This document shows, one piece after another, positions 1-6,146 of a stretch of 9,814 bases of DNA. The DNA comes from an uncultured Ruminococcus sp. (GTDB taxonomy: Bacteria; Bacillota; Clostridia; Oscillospirales; Acutalibacteraceae). The notes beneath the pieces are model-generated. The model searched no databases. It saw only the letters and a program-made list of their open reading frames with translations, and was not told the DNA's origin. The stretch's first letter is position 1, and every line of letters begins with the position of its first letter. The stretch lies in NCBI GenBank assembly GCA_902773045.1, contig CACYDE010000049.1:1-9814 (forward strand), read 5' to 3'. The translations under genes and the position numbers were made by a program.

Positions 1-46
1 TGCTGCTGGCACCCTGCACCGAATCTGCTTGATCTTTTTCCGTCAT
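1..46 (-). CDS. Possible 5' end of a minus-strand gene (partial, runs off the left edge)
   Basis: An ATG at 46-44 on the minus strand is preceded by an AAGGGAG-like ribosome binding site with about 11 bases of spacing. It opens a frame that stays open to the window edge and begins MTEKDQADSVQGASS. This is too short to assign to a family. The same frame is open upstream to a TAA at 157-155, so a longer product from an alternative start (for example GTG) cannot be excluded. A predicted minus-strand promoter lies at 216-243. The open stretch runs into a dispersed hairpin repeat, so it may instead be non-coding repeat sequence. The start is plausible; the function is unknown. Confidence 0.35.
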   Translation of the reverse strand, partial: MTEKDQADSVQGASS

Positions 47-130
47 AGTACACAACACTCCCTTGAAATACGTCAGTATTCCTGCGGCTTCTTTATGCAC
101 TCTGACGAAAAAATCTACTGCGCATCTTCG

Positions 131-160
131 GCACAATCTCTGTGCGGTATTGCCTTAAAA
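131..160. repeat. Dispersed hairpin repeat, copy 1
   Basis: This 30-base stretch matches 1606-1635 in the same orientation at 27 of 30 positions. The core is a small stem-loop, GCAC-AATCTCT-GTGC, followed by GGTATTGCC. In copy 2 the loop sequence is almost the same and the stem is extended outward (ACCGCA with TGCGGT), so the fold is kept while its outer pairs differ. It has no T-run and is not a typical terminator. It lies in the presumed leader of the minus-strand gene. Confidence 0.6.
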
Positions 161-215
161 ATCATGATCTTTTGTGAGTATATTATTAAACAATTATAAT
201 TCCTCTCGATTATTA

Positions 216-243
216 ATTATATCACGTTTGCACAAAAAATCAA
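216..243 (-). promoter_or_regulatory. Predicted sigma-A promoter, minus strand
   Basis: Read on the minus strand, TTGATT (243-238) is followed after 16 bp by a perfect TATAAT (221-216). Transcription would start near 209 and run left through the hairpin repeat to the possible gene starting at 46, giving an unusually long leader of roughly 160 bases. AT-rich DNA produces chance matches, but a perfect -10 with a fair -35 is better than other candidates here. Confidence 0.5.
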
Positions 244-548
244 CGAAAAATTTTAAATTTTAATAAAATTAACTCATTGCACTAAAAACAAGCGTCCCGT
301 TTGGTATTATTGCATAAAATATTTTGCTGAATGTGTATAAGTTATTAATAATATATAGAAAATTTTAATGTGTATTGCCTTGCATATAAAGAAAATAACT
401 TAAACTTTCACACCGATAACAGCCCTCAACCTAAATGCCAACAGAACAATTAAGTAAATAATTTCAACCAAACGTCATTGCGGTTCGAGAATAAAAAATA
501 TCTTCCGGCATATAAATTTATTAAACAACCAAATCGGAGGGACGTTCT

Positions 549-1592
549 ATGAAAGTTTTTATTTTAACGAGAAAGCGGCTTGCCGTGATAGGCGCCGCGC
601 TCGCCGTAGTTCTTTGTCTGGGAATATTCGGCGTTTCGAACAGTGAGACGGCAGTTGCGGCGAATGCTTCTCAGCGAAGTATCCCGATCTACTGCGTGGA
701 TACGGACGAGAAAAAGGTCAGCATAAGCTTTGACGCGGCATGGGGTAACGAACAGACGCAGAGTCTTCTTGATACGCTTGAAAAATATAATGTCAAATCA
801 ACATTTTTTCTGGTCGGCGATTGGGTCAGAAATTATCCCGATGATGTGAAAAATATAGCCAAAGCGGGTCATGACGTCGGCAATCATTCAAATACACACC
901 CATACATGACAAAGCTTGACGAAAACGGTATAAAAAGCGAGATAGAAACCTGTAATTCGGAGATCGAAAAGCTGACGGGGAAAAAACCGACTCTGTTCAG
1001 ACCGCCTTACGGAGATTATGACAATAACGTTGTTGACACGATAAGAGGTCTTGGAATGTACTGCGTTCAATGGGACGTTGACTCTCTCGACTGGAAAGGT
1101 CTTTCCGCCGAGGAGATGTGCAGCAGGATAAAGAATAATATAAAAAGCGGTTCGATCGTTCTTATGCACAACGGCGGTGAAAATACCCCCAAAGCGCTTC
1201 CGCTGATAATTGAAAGTATCCGTGATCTGGGCTATGAGATAGTTCCGATATCCGAGCTTCTTCCGAAAGGCGACTACACAACGGACCACACGGGAATGAT
1301 GATCCCGAGCGAAAGATCCTCGGATAGTTCGTCCCCGAAAACGGGATCGGATAAGGAAAAGGAAAAGACCCGTCAGACTGCGGCGGAGATGGAAACGGCT
1401 TCAAGCGAAAACGATTCGGAAACAATGCTTTCTTCGGATTCCGATTCGGACGCGGATATGATCTCGTCTTCGCCAAAAAGCCGCTCAACGACTTCAAAAA
1501 CCACCTCCTCATCGAGCGGAGAAACATCGACGAGTCCCGGGCTGAAAGGAGAACTTGAGAATCTGATAAACGGAAACAGAAAGAAAAAATAG
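549..1592 (+). CDS. Membrane-anchored PdaB-like polysaccharide deacetylase with acidic Ser-rich tail
   Basis: This is a carbohydrate esterase family 4 (NodB-fold) protein, expected to remove acetyl groups from peptidoglycan or another polysaccharide outside the cell. Residues 10-29 form a hydrophobic segment after a basic start (signal anchor or signal peptide). The NodB domain spans about 45-240. Its motifs are SFDAAWG (60-66), HSNTH (113-117, the metal-binding histidines), RPPYGDYD (151-158), WDVDSLDW (175-182) and LMHNGG (205-210). The canonical motif 1 is TFDDG; here D62 is kept but the second, metal-binding Asp is Ala63, as I recall for the PdaB-like subfamily. Residues 250-347 are low-complexity Ser/Thr/Asp/Glu with a basic end, probably a wall-spanning or linker tail, much longer than in Bacillus PdaB. 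The start has GGAGG 8 bases upstream. The fold is certain; the substrate and any sporulation role are not. Confidence 0.9.
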   Translation: MKVFILTRKRLAVIGAALAVVLCLGIFGVSNSETAVAANASQRSIPIYCVDTDEKKVSISFDAAWGNEQTQSLLDTLEKYNVKSTFFLVGDWVRNYPDDVKNIAKAGHDVGNHSNTHPYMTKLDENGIKSEIETCNSEIEKLTGKKPTLFRPPYGDYDNNVVDTIRGLGMYCVQWDVDSLDWKGLSAEEMCSRIKNNIKSGSIVLMHNGGENTPKALPLIIESIRDLGYEIVPISELLPKGDYTTDHTGMMIPSERSSDSSSPKTGSDKEKEKTRQTAAEMETASSENDSETMLSSDSDSDADMISSSPKSRSTTSKTTSSSSGETSTSPGLKGELENLINGNRKKK

Positions 1593-1605
1593 CATAGGCA
1601 GAACC

Positions 1606-1635
1606 GCACGATCTCTATGCGGTATTGCCATAAAA
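1606..1635. repeat. Dispersed hairpin repeat, copy 2
   Basis: This is the second copy of the element at 131-160 (27 of 30 bases identical), starting 13 bases after the deacetylase stop codon. With two bases of left flank it forms ACCGCA-N9-TGCGGT, a 6-bp perfect stem around GATCTCT. A TATTGCCATAAAA tail follows rather than a T-run, so it is not a classical terminator. It could serve as a REP-like 3' end stabiliser. Confidence 0.6.
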
Positions 1636-1648
1636 TGAACATAAATGA

Positions 1649-1678
1649 AGTCCGCGGTGCTTTTCGGCACGGCGGACT
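1649..1678. terminator. Predicted bidirectional terminator between the convergent genes
   Basis: The arms AGTCCGCGGTGC (1649-1660) and GCACGGCGGACT (1667-1678) pair over 12 bp with one G-G mismatch around a 6-base loop. The hairpin lies between the deacetylase stop and the stop of the convergent XRE gene. On the minus strand it is followed by a T-rich tract (TCATTTATGTTCATTTT). On the plus strand it is followed by GGTTTATGGTTTAT, which is weaker. It therefore best serves the XRE gene and may also stop deacetylase transcripts. Confidence 0.6.
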
Positions 1679-1681
1679 GGT

Positions 1682-1885
1682 TTATGGTTTATCCGTTAAT
1701 TCAAGGACATAGTCGGCAGAAACATTATAGAGTCTGCATATATCAACCAGCTTGTCGATCGGAAGACTTCTTTTCCCGGATTCGTAAAGCTGATATTGCT
1801 GACGTGTAATTTTTAACGCGTTGGCAACGTTTTCTTGTTTTAAGTCATGATCCTCTCTAAGGTCTTTGAGTCTTTTTAAGTACAT
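1682..1885 (-). CDS. Small XRE-family HTH transcriptional regulator
   Basis: The 67-residue product is essentially a single lambda-repressor/Cro-like helix-turn-helix (HTH_3) domain with no ligand or protease domain. The HTH spans about 17-39, with QENVANAL as helix 2 and ITRQQYQLYESGKR as the turn, recognition helix and the conserved Y-E-x-G-K-R segment. The NVSADYVLELTD ending is typical of short stand-alone XRE proteins. The ribosome binding site AAAGGTG lies 8 bases before the start. It is transcribed away from the dockerin LRR gene. The shared gap holds two identical-arm palindromes on the LRR promoter, so it most likely acts as a dimeric repressor there. That link is inferred from position only. 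I see no clear promoter of its own (TAAAAT at 1913-1908 lacks a good -35). Confidence 0.9.
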   Translation of the reverse strand: MYLKRLKDLREDHDLKQENVANALKITRQQYQLYESGKRSLPIDKLVDICRLYNVSADYVLELTDKP

Positions 1886-1934
1886 AGTTAAAACACCTTT
1901 TCTTTTTATTTTACTATGGATTTAAAAAATACAC

Positions 1935-1963
1935 TTGACACGCATTCAAATGAATGCTAAAAT
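1935..1963 (+). promoter_or_regulatory. Near-consensus sigma-A promoter of the dockerin LRR gene
   Basis: TTGACA (1935-1940) is followed after exactly 17 bp by TAAAAT (1958-1963). Transcription should start near 1970, leaving a leader of about 45 bases with an AGGAG ribosome binding site at 2003-2007. The whole 17-bp spacer is occupied by the first palindromic operator plus one base, so a bound regulator would block RNA polymerase directly. Confidence 0.85.
1942..1957. promoter_or_regulatory. Operator palindrome 1 (GCATTC-N4-GAATGC) inside the promoter spacer
   Basis: The arms GCATTC and GAATGC are perfect inverted repeats around AAAT. The site lies between the -35 and -10 boxes of the LRR promoter. 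An identical-arm site lies 33 bp downstream (centre to centre), about three helical turns, so two dimers could bind on one face. The best candidate binder is the adjacent XRE protein. Confidence 0.75.
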
Positions 1964-1974
1964 AACCCTAAAGA

Positions 1975-1990
1975 GCATTCGTTTGAATGC
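1975..1990. promoter_or_regulatory. Operator palindrome 2 (GCATTC-N4-GAATGC) just past the transcription start
   Basis: The 6-bp arms are the same as in operator 1, but the centre is GTTT rather than AAAT, so the arms rather than the centre are conserved. It falls at roughly +5 to +20 relative to the predicted start. I found no other copy in the window, which supports a local circuit with the divergent XRE gene. Confidence 0.75.
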
Positions 1991-2015
1991 AAACATAATT
2001 TGAGGAGATGTTATT

Positions 2016-3329
2016 ATGAAAAAAATTGCAGCGGTTTTATGCTGTCTGCCTATTGCGTTAAGTATGTCGGCTGCAAGTCTGACGGTGAACGCAGATCAAA
2101 CGGAGGACTCCCGGGCAGGCGTGACGGTTGACGCAGAATCGAGCGGAGAGACTCTCGAGTCGGGAGGGTTTACGTTTGATCTTTATTCTTATTCTTATAA
2201 AGCAACGGCAAGGATATCAGGTTTCAATCAAAAATTTTATGCGGCGCGCGTAAATCCCGACTACGAAACGAACCATACGCTAATTTTCCCCTCCGAGGTC
2301 GAGGGCGGCGACGGAACAAAATATCAGGTTACAAGCATTGATATTGGTGGTCCTTACAGCGCCGGTTGGAAAGACGGCAAAGACGCTAATACGTTCACAA
2401 AGGTTATTATACCAAAAAGTGTAGAAAAAATTAACCTGACATTTAGGGAGATGACGAATCTTGAATATGTATCCTTTGAGGAAGGCAGTAAGTTGAGTTC
2501 TTTGGATTCGATTGCTTTTGAAGACTGTACAAATCTCAAACGTGTGGGTATCAATGGATCGGACAAACTCCCTGATTTAACTGGAATTGGTTATTATGCA
2601 TTTAAAAACTGTAAAAGTTTAAAAAGCATTGAGATACCTGCCGGTGTAGGGTTAATTGATTCTGAGACGTTTTACGGTGACGAATCGCTGGAGACAGTCG
2701 TTTTTCAAACTTATAAGGATGGAGAAAATGCAGGGAAAAGTAATCTCTGGCAGATTAGTTACAGTGCTTTTGAAGGATGCAGCAGCTTGAAGAATATAGA
2801 ACTTCCTGTTTCCACAAATTCCAACGGATATGCTATTTTAAGCTCATGTTTTAAAGACACCGCTTTGACCGGCATCAATATCCCCGAATGCGTAAAATCG
2901 GTTGGAGAAGAAGCTTTTGCAGGCACAAAGCTTGACCAAAACGGATTGACCGTTCTTGACGGAAAGTCAAAGGGTGAATCCTACGGCATAGCATTCTTCG
3001 GTAAAACCACTAAGATCGACGAAAATGCTTTCGGTGACGTTAAACCCACGGTCGCAGGTTATGATAATTCCAATGCCGACACATTTGCTTTTAACCATGA
3101 TCTTAAGTTTGTATCCCTCGGCGACTGGAATCCTTATGTTTTTCCCGTCATCGGCGATATTGACGGAGATAAAGAGATCACATCCTATGACGCCATTACG
3201 GTTTTACGTATGTCTATCGGCGCAGACGAATACAATGACGATATGATAAAGATCATTGATGTTGACGAGGACGGTGAGATCACTGCCAATGATGCCATTA
3301 TTATACTTCGAGCAAGTATAGGGTTGTAA
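2016..3329 (+). CDS. Secreted BspA-type leucine-rich-repeat protein with C-terminal type I dockerin
   Basis: This is a secreted surface or cellulosome-associated protein, probably for protein or carbohydrate binding; no catalytic domain is visible. Residues 1-26 are a signal peptide (MKKIAA..., hydrophobic core, VNA cleavage site). About 87-345 are degenerate BspA/LRR_5 repeats, with recurring I-x-x-x-A-F-x-x-C-x-x-L-x-x-I-x-I-P units such as IGYYAFKNCKSLKSIEIP. A BspA-like closing segment (GYDNSNADTFAF, about 348-359) follows. The dockerin (380-437) has two calcium loops, D381-x-D383-x-D385...D392 and D415-x-D417-x-D419...D426, each followed by an AI-x-x-LR helix. The dockerin implies binding to a cohesin on a scaffoldin. 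The gene has its own promoter under two operators and its own terminator at 3405. The middle third is visibly more AT-rich than the ends. Confidence 0.92.
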   Translation: MKKIAAVLCCLPIALSMSAASLTVNADQTEDSRAGVTVDAESSGETLESGGFTFDLYSYSYKATARISGFNQKFYAARVNPDYETNHTLIFPSEVEGGDGTKYQVTSIDIGGPYSAGWKDGKDANTFTKVIIPKSVEKINLTFREMTNLEYVSFEEGSKLSSLDSIAFEDCTNLKRVGINGSDKLPDLTGIGYYAFKNCKSLKSIEIPAGVGLIDSETFYGDESLETVVFQTYKDGENAGKSNLWQISYSAFEGCSSLKNIELPVSTNSNGYAILSSCFKDTALTGINIPECVKSVGEEAFAGTKLDQNGLTVLDGKSKGESYGIAFFGKTTKIDENAFGDVKPTVAGYDNSNADTFAFNHDLKFVSLGDWNPYVFPVIGDIDGDKEITSYDAITVLRMSIGADEYNDDMIKIIDVDEDGEITANDAIIILRASIGL

Positions 3330-3404
3330 AACTTTAATCTATGTTTTTTATAAACGGCAGCAAAAATAAGGTTGAAAAATAAAATTGAAAAAATAAATGT
3401 TTTT

Positions 3405-3452
3405 ATTCCGTTCGAATATTGGTAAATCTTTCGGACGGAATTTTTATATTTC
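3405..3452 (+). terminator. Rho-independent terminator of the dockerin LRR gene
   Basis: The arms ATTCCGTTCGAA (3405-3416) and TTCGGACGGAAT (3430-3441) pair over 12 bp with one T-G wobble. The hairpin is followed at once by TTTTTATATTT. It lies about 75 bases after the LRR stop codon and separates that gene from the sulfur cluster. Confidence 0.85.
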
Positions 3453-3523
3453 CGTGCATTAGCGTATAAAATATATAATTTTCGAAAACTTTTTATTTAT
3501 TACTCCGAAAAAATAATAATACG

Positions 3524-3552
3524 TTGACTTTTCTGTTTTTAAGTGATATAAT
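3524..3552 (+). promoter_or_regulatory. Predicted sigma-A promoter of the sulfur amino acid cluster
   Basis: TTGACT (3524-3529), a 17-bp spacer and a perfect TATAAT (3547-3552). Transcription should start near 3559, giving a leader of about 127 bases before the trans-sulfuration gene. The shared 21-base motif at 3564-3584 falls just downstream of the start point, where a bound protein would hinder initiation or escape. Confidence 0.85.
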
Positions 3553-3563
3553 TAACATCACAG

Positions 3564-3584
3564 AAAACCTACTAAGTTGATATG
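3564..3584 (+). promoter_or_regulatory. Shared sulfur-gene motif, site 1
   Basis: The 21-base site (AAAACCTACTAA, three variable bases, GATATG) matches 8728-8748 upstream of the cysteine synthase gene at 17 of 21 positions. Both lie shortly downstream of a predicted -10 box and ahead of a sulfur amino acid gene, which suggests an operator or RNA element for a common regulator. In Firmicutes such genes are often controlled by Rrf2-type CymR, but I cannot confirm that this is its site. Confidence 0.5.
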
Positions 3585-3598
3585 AAAAGAGTGATTTA

Positions 3599-3655
3599 AT
3601 GAGCTTTTCATTCGAAAAACTTCTCAGATGTAATTTCAGATTCGGACGATGTTGA
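3599..3655 (+). CDS. Candidate leader peptide with two cysteine codons
   Basis: The ORF encodes MSFSFEKLLRCNFRFGRC and lies wholly within the leader of the trans-sulfuration gene. Its ATG follows a weak AAGAGTG ribosome binding site and overlaps the TAA of a five-codon mini-ORF (3582-3599) as TAATG. Two of its 18 codons are TGT, the second just before the stop. Two mutually exclusive hairpins share the CTTTTC segment: ATGAAAAG/CTTTTCAT (3582-3589 with 3604-3611) and AGCTTTTC/GAAAAACT (3602-3609 with 3614-3621, one mismatch). A cysteine-sensing leader is possible, but no terminator hairpin with a T-run follows. Confidence 0.3.
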   Translation: MSFSFEKLLRCNFRFGRC

Positions 3656-3685
3656 TTTTTAAGACAAACGCATGGGAGTGATAAT

Positions 3686-4840
3686 ATGACAGAACAGGCA
3701 ATTGAAACGCGATGTATTCACGGAAACGTGACTGAAAAAAATCAAAACGAAAACCGCGCGGTGAGCTTTCCGATCTATCAGACGGCAACTTTTTCCCACA
3801 TAACACCGGGACACAATGAAAGCGGATTTGACTACACAAGAGAGTCAAATCCCACGAGAAGCCGCACGGAGGAGATCGTGGCATCGCTGGAGTCTGCGGA
3901 TCAGGCGATAGCTTTTTCTTCCGGCATGGCGGCGATCAGCGCGTGTATGGAATTGTTTTCACCGCAGGACAATATTATCTGTTCGCAGGATCTTTACGGC
4001 GGAGTTGTTCGGCTGCACAATATTATATCCCGAAAAAACGGATTGGATATATCTTATGTCGATACAAGTAATATTGAGAATATCGAAAAGGCGGTCACTC
4101 CCCGTACGCGCGCGATATACATCGAAACTCCCGGCAACCCTATGATGTGTGTGACAGATATCAGATTGTGTTCCCGGATCGCCAAACGGTTCGGAGCGCT
4201 ACTGATCGTTGACAATACGTTTCTTTCTCCGTATTTTCAGAATCCGCTGAAGCTCGGAGCGGATATCGTTATTCACAGCGGCAGTAAATTTCTTTCGGGT
4301 CATAACGATACCATTGCAGGGTTTGTCTGTACCAATAACAAAGAGATCGGTGAGAAACTCAGGCTGATCTCGAAAACGACAGGCGCAGCGCTTTCGCCGT
4401 TCGACAGCTGGCTTGTCATGAGAGGGATCAAAACCCTTTCGGTCAGAATGGAGCGTCAGCAGGAAAATGCGCGGAAAATAGCCGAGTGGCTGCTGTCTCA
4501 AAAGGAAATCGCAACGGTGTATTATCCGGGGCTTGATTCCAAGCTTCCCGAAGGACAGATGAGCGGAACAGGCAGCATGATATCTTTTGAAACGGAAAGT
4601 GAAGCGGCGGCGCTCGCGATCCTTAAAAATGTGAAACTCATCACCTTTGCCGAAAGTCTGGGAGGCACGGAAACACTTATTACTTACCCTATGGTGCAGA
4701 CTCATGCCGACGTTCCCGAAGAGGTCAGAGAACGGATAGGGATAAACGCACGTTTGCTTCGCCTTTCGGTCGGTCTTGAAAATGCCGATGATATTATATC
4801 GGATCTCAAAGCGGCACTCCGGGGAAAGTTATCAACATAA
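3686..4840 (+). CDS. PLP-dependent trans-sulfuration enzyme (cystathionine gamma-synthase/gamma-lyase family)
   Basis: This is a Cys/Met metabolism PLP enzyme (fold type I) acting at the gamma carbon of homoserine derivatives or cystathionine in the cytoplasm. At 384 residues it has the usual family length. Motifs are YTR (50-52) and NPTR (55-58) for phosphate contact from the neighbouring subunit, SSGM (78-81), Y104 stacking on PLP, VDNTF (175-179) with D176 for the ring nitrogen, SGSK with the Schiff-base lysine K201, ESLGG (323-327) and RLSVGLE (359-365). The family includes cystathionine gamma-synthase, O-acetylhomoserine sulfhydrylase, cystathionine gamma-lyase and methionine gamma-lyase, which sequence by eye cannot separate. 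The MalY/PatB-like lyase just downstream suggests the route through cystathionine to homocysteine. The start has GGGAG 7 bases upstream. It is the first gene of the cluster and has its own promoter. Confidence 0.92.
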   Translation: MTEQAIETRCIHGNVTEKNQNENRAVSFPIYQTATFSHITPGHNESGFDYTRESNPTRSRTEEIVASLESADQAIAFSSGMAAISACMELFSPQDNIICSQDLYGGVVRLHNIISRKNGLDISYVDTSNIENIEKAVTPRTRAIYIETPGNPMMCVTDIRLCSRIAKRFGALLIVDNTFLSPYFQNPLKLGADIVIHSGSKFLSGHNDTIAGFVCTNNKEIGEKLRLISKTTGAALSPFDSWLVMRGIKTLSVRMERQQENARKIAEWLLSQKEIATVYYPGLDSKLPEGQMSGTGSMISFETESEAAALAILKNVKLITFAESLGGTETLITYPMVQTHADVPEEVRERIGINARLLRLSVGLENADDIISDLKAALRGKLST

Positions 4841-4867
4841 GCAAATGCTTGCATTTCCTTAAGAAAA

Positions 4868-4888
4868 ATATCCCATTAACTCCATATT
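4868..4888 (+). promoter_or_regulatory. Weak third copy of the shared sulfur-gene motif
   Basis: Aligned with the sites at 3564-3584 and 8728-8748, this stretch keeps CC-Y-A-TTAA, four variable bases and ATAT, matching about 13 of 21 positions with either. It lies in the 127-base gap before the MalY/PatB-like gene, in the same relative place as the other two. The match is suggestive only, and no good promoter was found beside it. Confidence 0.2.
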
Positions 4889-4967
4889 GTTTTTTGGATT
4901 AACAGAGAAAACGCAAACGTTTTTTCGTTAAGCTGATGATGTTGGATTCTCAGGGGGAATTAGTAAG

Positions 4968-6146
4968 ATGAAGTATGATTTTGACACGATAATTGACAGA
5001 AGAGGAACAAGCTGTCTGAAATATGACTTTGCGGAGAAACGCGGCTATCCAAAGGATATTCTTCCGCTGTGGGTCGCCGATATGGATTTCCGCACCGCGC
5101 CCGAGATACTGCAGGCGCTTCATAGATCCGTCGATCATGGGATATTCGGTTATACGAATCCTCTTGACGATTATAAAGAAACGGTGATCGGCTGGTATGA
5201 ACGCCGCTTTGATTGGAAACCGGAAAAGAATTGGCTGGTCAACACTCCGGGCGTTGTTTTTGCAATATGTACGGCGATCAGGGCATTTACCCGAGAAGGT
5301 GACGCGGTGCTGATACAGCCGCCTGTTTACTATCCGTTTTTTTCCGCAGTCACGGAAAACGGAAGGGTTCTTGTCGAAAATGAACTTGTTCGGGGTCAAA
5401 CGCGATATGAAATAGACTTTGATGACTTTGAGGAAAAAATACGCAGCAGGAATGTTAAGATGTTTATCCTTTGCTCTCCTCACAATCCCGTCGGACGCGT
5501 CTGGACGCAGCGGGAACTGCAGAGGATCGGAGAAATATGCGGAAGATATAACGTTATAGTTGTATCCGATGAGATCCACAGCGATTTTGTGTATGAGGGT
5601 CATCATCATACGATATTTACGCAGGCGGCACCCGAACTTGCGGATCGTTCGGTCATCTGCACTTCGCCGAGTAAATCATTTAATATGGCAGGACTCCAAG
5701 TCTCCAATATATGGATAAAAAACAACAGTATTCGTGCCGCGTTCAAGCGCGAACTTTCATCCGCAGGCTACAGTGAAGTCAATGCCCTCGGGTTGGCCGC
5801 CGCAAAGACGGCGTATTCGGACGGAGAGCATTGGTTTGAACAATGTCTCGGATATATCAAAGAGAATCTTGATTTCACAAAAGAATATTTAAAAAAATAC
5901 ATTCCACAGGCAAGGCTCGTTGAGCCGGAGGGAACCTACTTCGCATGGATAGATTTTTCGGCATTGAAACTCGGCGGAAAGCCGCTTGATGATCTAATTG
6001 TCAAAAAAGCTGGTCTTTGGCTTGATTCGGGTCGTATTTTCGGAGAACATTCGGAAACATTCCAACGGATCGTCCTTGCCTGTCCTAAACAAACGCTTGC
6101 GTCTGCACTCGAAAAGCTGCGGCGCGCAATCGAAACCGATGCCTAA
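4968..6146 (+). CDS. MalY/PatB-family C-S lyase (probable cystathionine beta-lyase)
   Basis: This fold type I PLP enzyme of the MalY/PatB group cleaves C-S bonds of cystathionine, cystine or S-substituted cysteines to release a thiol, pyruvate and ammonia. At 392 residues it is full length. Motifs are the family-typical LPLWVADMDF (32-41), SPHNPVGR (170-177) with N173 contacting PLP, SDEIHSD (200-206) with D201, SPSKSFNMAG with the Schiff-base lysine K236, GTYFAWID (322-329) and R367 near RIVLACP for the substrate carboxylate. AGGGGG lies 10 bases before the ATG. It follows the trans-sulfuration gene by 127 bases, with no clear terminator between, so the two probably make homocysteine together. 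The broad specificity of this family would also allow it to degrade cysteine conjugates made by the downstream GST-like genes. Confidence 0.9.
   Translation: MKYDFDTIIDRRGTSCLKYDFAEKRGYPKDILPLWVADMDFRTAPEILQALHRSVDHGIFGYTNPLDDYKETVIGWYERRFDWKPEKNWLVNTPGVVFAICTAIRAFTREGDAVLIQPPVYYPFFSAVTENGRVLVENELVRGQTRYEIDFDDFEEKIRSRNVKMFILCSPHNPVGRVWTQRELQRIGEICGRYNVIVVSDEIHSDFVYEGHHHTIFTQAAPELADRSVICTSPSKSFNMAGLQVSNIWIKNNSIRAAFKRELSSAGYSEVNALGLAAAKTAYSDGEHWFEQCLGYIKENLDFTKEYLKKYIPQARLVEPEGTYFAWIDFSALKLGGKPLDDLIVKKAGLWLDSGRIFGEHSETFQRIVLACPKQTLASALEKLRRAIETDA

Larger units (their letters stand above)
47..548. other. AT-rich intergenic region of about 500 bases
   Basis: No gene is supported here. From the left it holds the leader of the possible minus-strand gene, the first copy of the hairpin repeat (131-160), a good minus-strand promoter (216-243) and a strongly AT-rich stretch to about 420. 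It ends with the leader of the deacetylase gene, whose GGAGG ribosome binding site is at 536-540. I found no convincing sigma-A promoter for the deacetylase gene. TTGCTG at 324-329 with TAATAT at 349-354 has a 19-bp spacer, which is poor. Confidence 0.5.
3330..3685. other. Intergenic region: terminator, then promoter and leader of the sulfur cluster
   Basis: This 356-base gap contains, in order, the LRR gene terminator (3405-3452), an AT-rich stretch, a strong plus-strand promoter (3524-3552), a motif shared with the cysteine synthase leader (3564-3584) and an 18-codon leader ORF (3599-3655). The trans-sulfuration gene's ribosome binding site GGGAG is at 3674-3678. The leader shows neither the conserved S-box (SAM riboswitch) core nor a T-box motif. 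Confidence 0.7.

Noticed and set aside
3559..3685. SAM (S-box) riboswitch or T-box in the sulfur gene leader
   Set aside because: The conserved S-box core and the T-box sequence are not visible, and there is no terminator or anti-terminator pair with a T-run.
4843..4856. AAATGC-TT-GCATTT palindrome after the trans-sulfuration gene as a terminator
   Set aside because: The stem is AT-rich with a two-base loop and no T-run follows; it is too weak to terminate.
4936..4971. Eleven-residue ORF (MMLDSQGELVR) overlapping the MalY/PatB start as ATGA
   Set aside because: It has no ribosome binding site and no regulatory codon pattern, and it spans the lyase gene's own ribosome binding site. It is probably a chance ORF.
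4950..5609. Long minus-strand ORF (219 codons) opposite the MalY/PatB-like gene, and similar antisense ORFs elsewhere
   Set aside because: It lies antisense to a gene with clear family motifs, resembles no protein family, and looks like a codon-bias shadow. The same applies to the other long minus-strand frames in this cluster.
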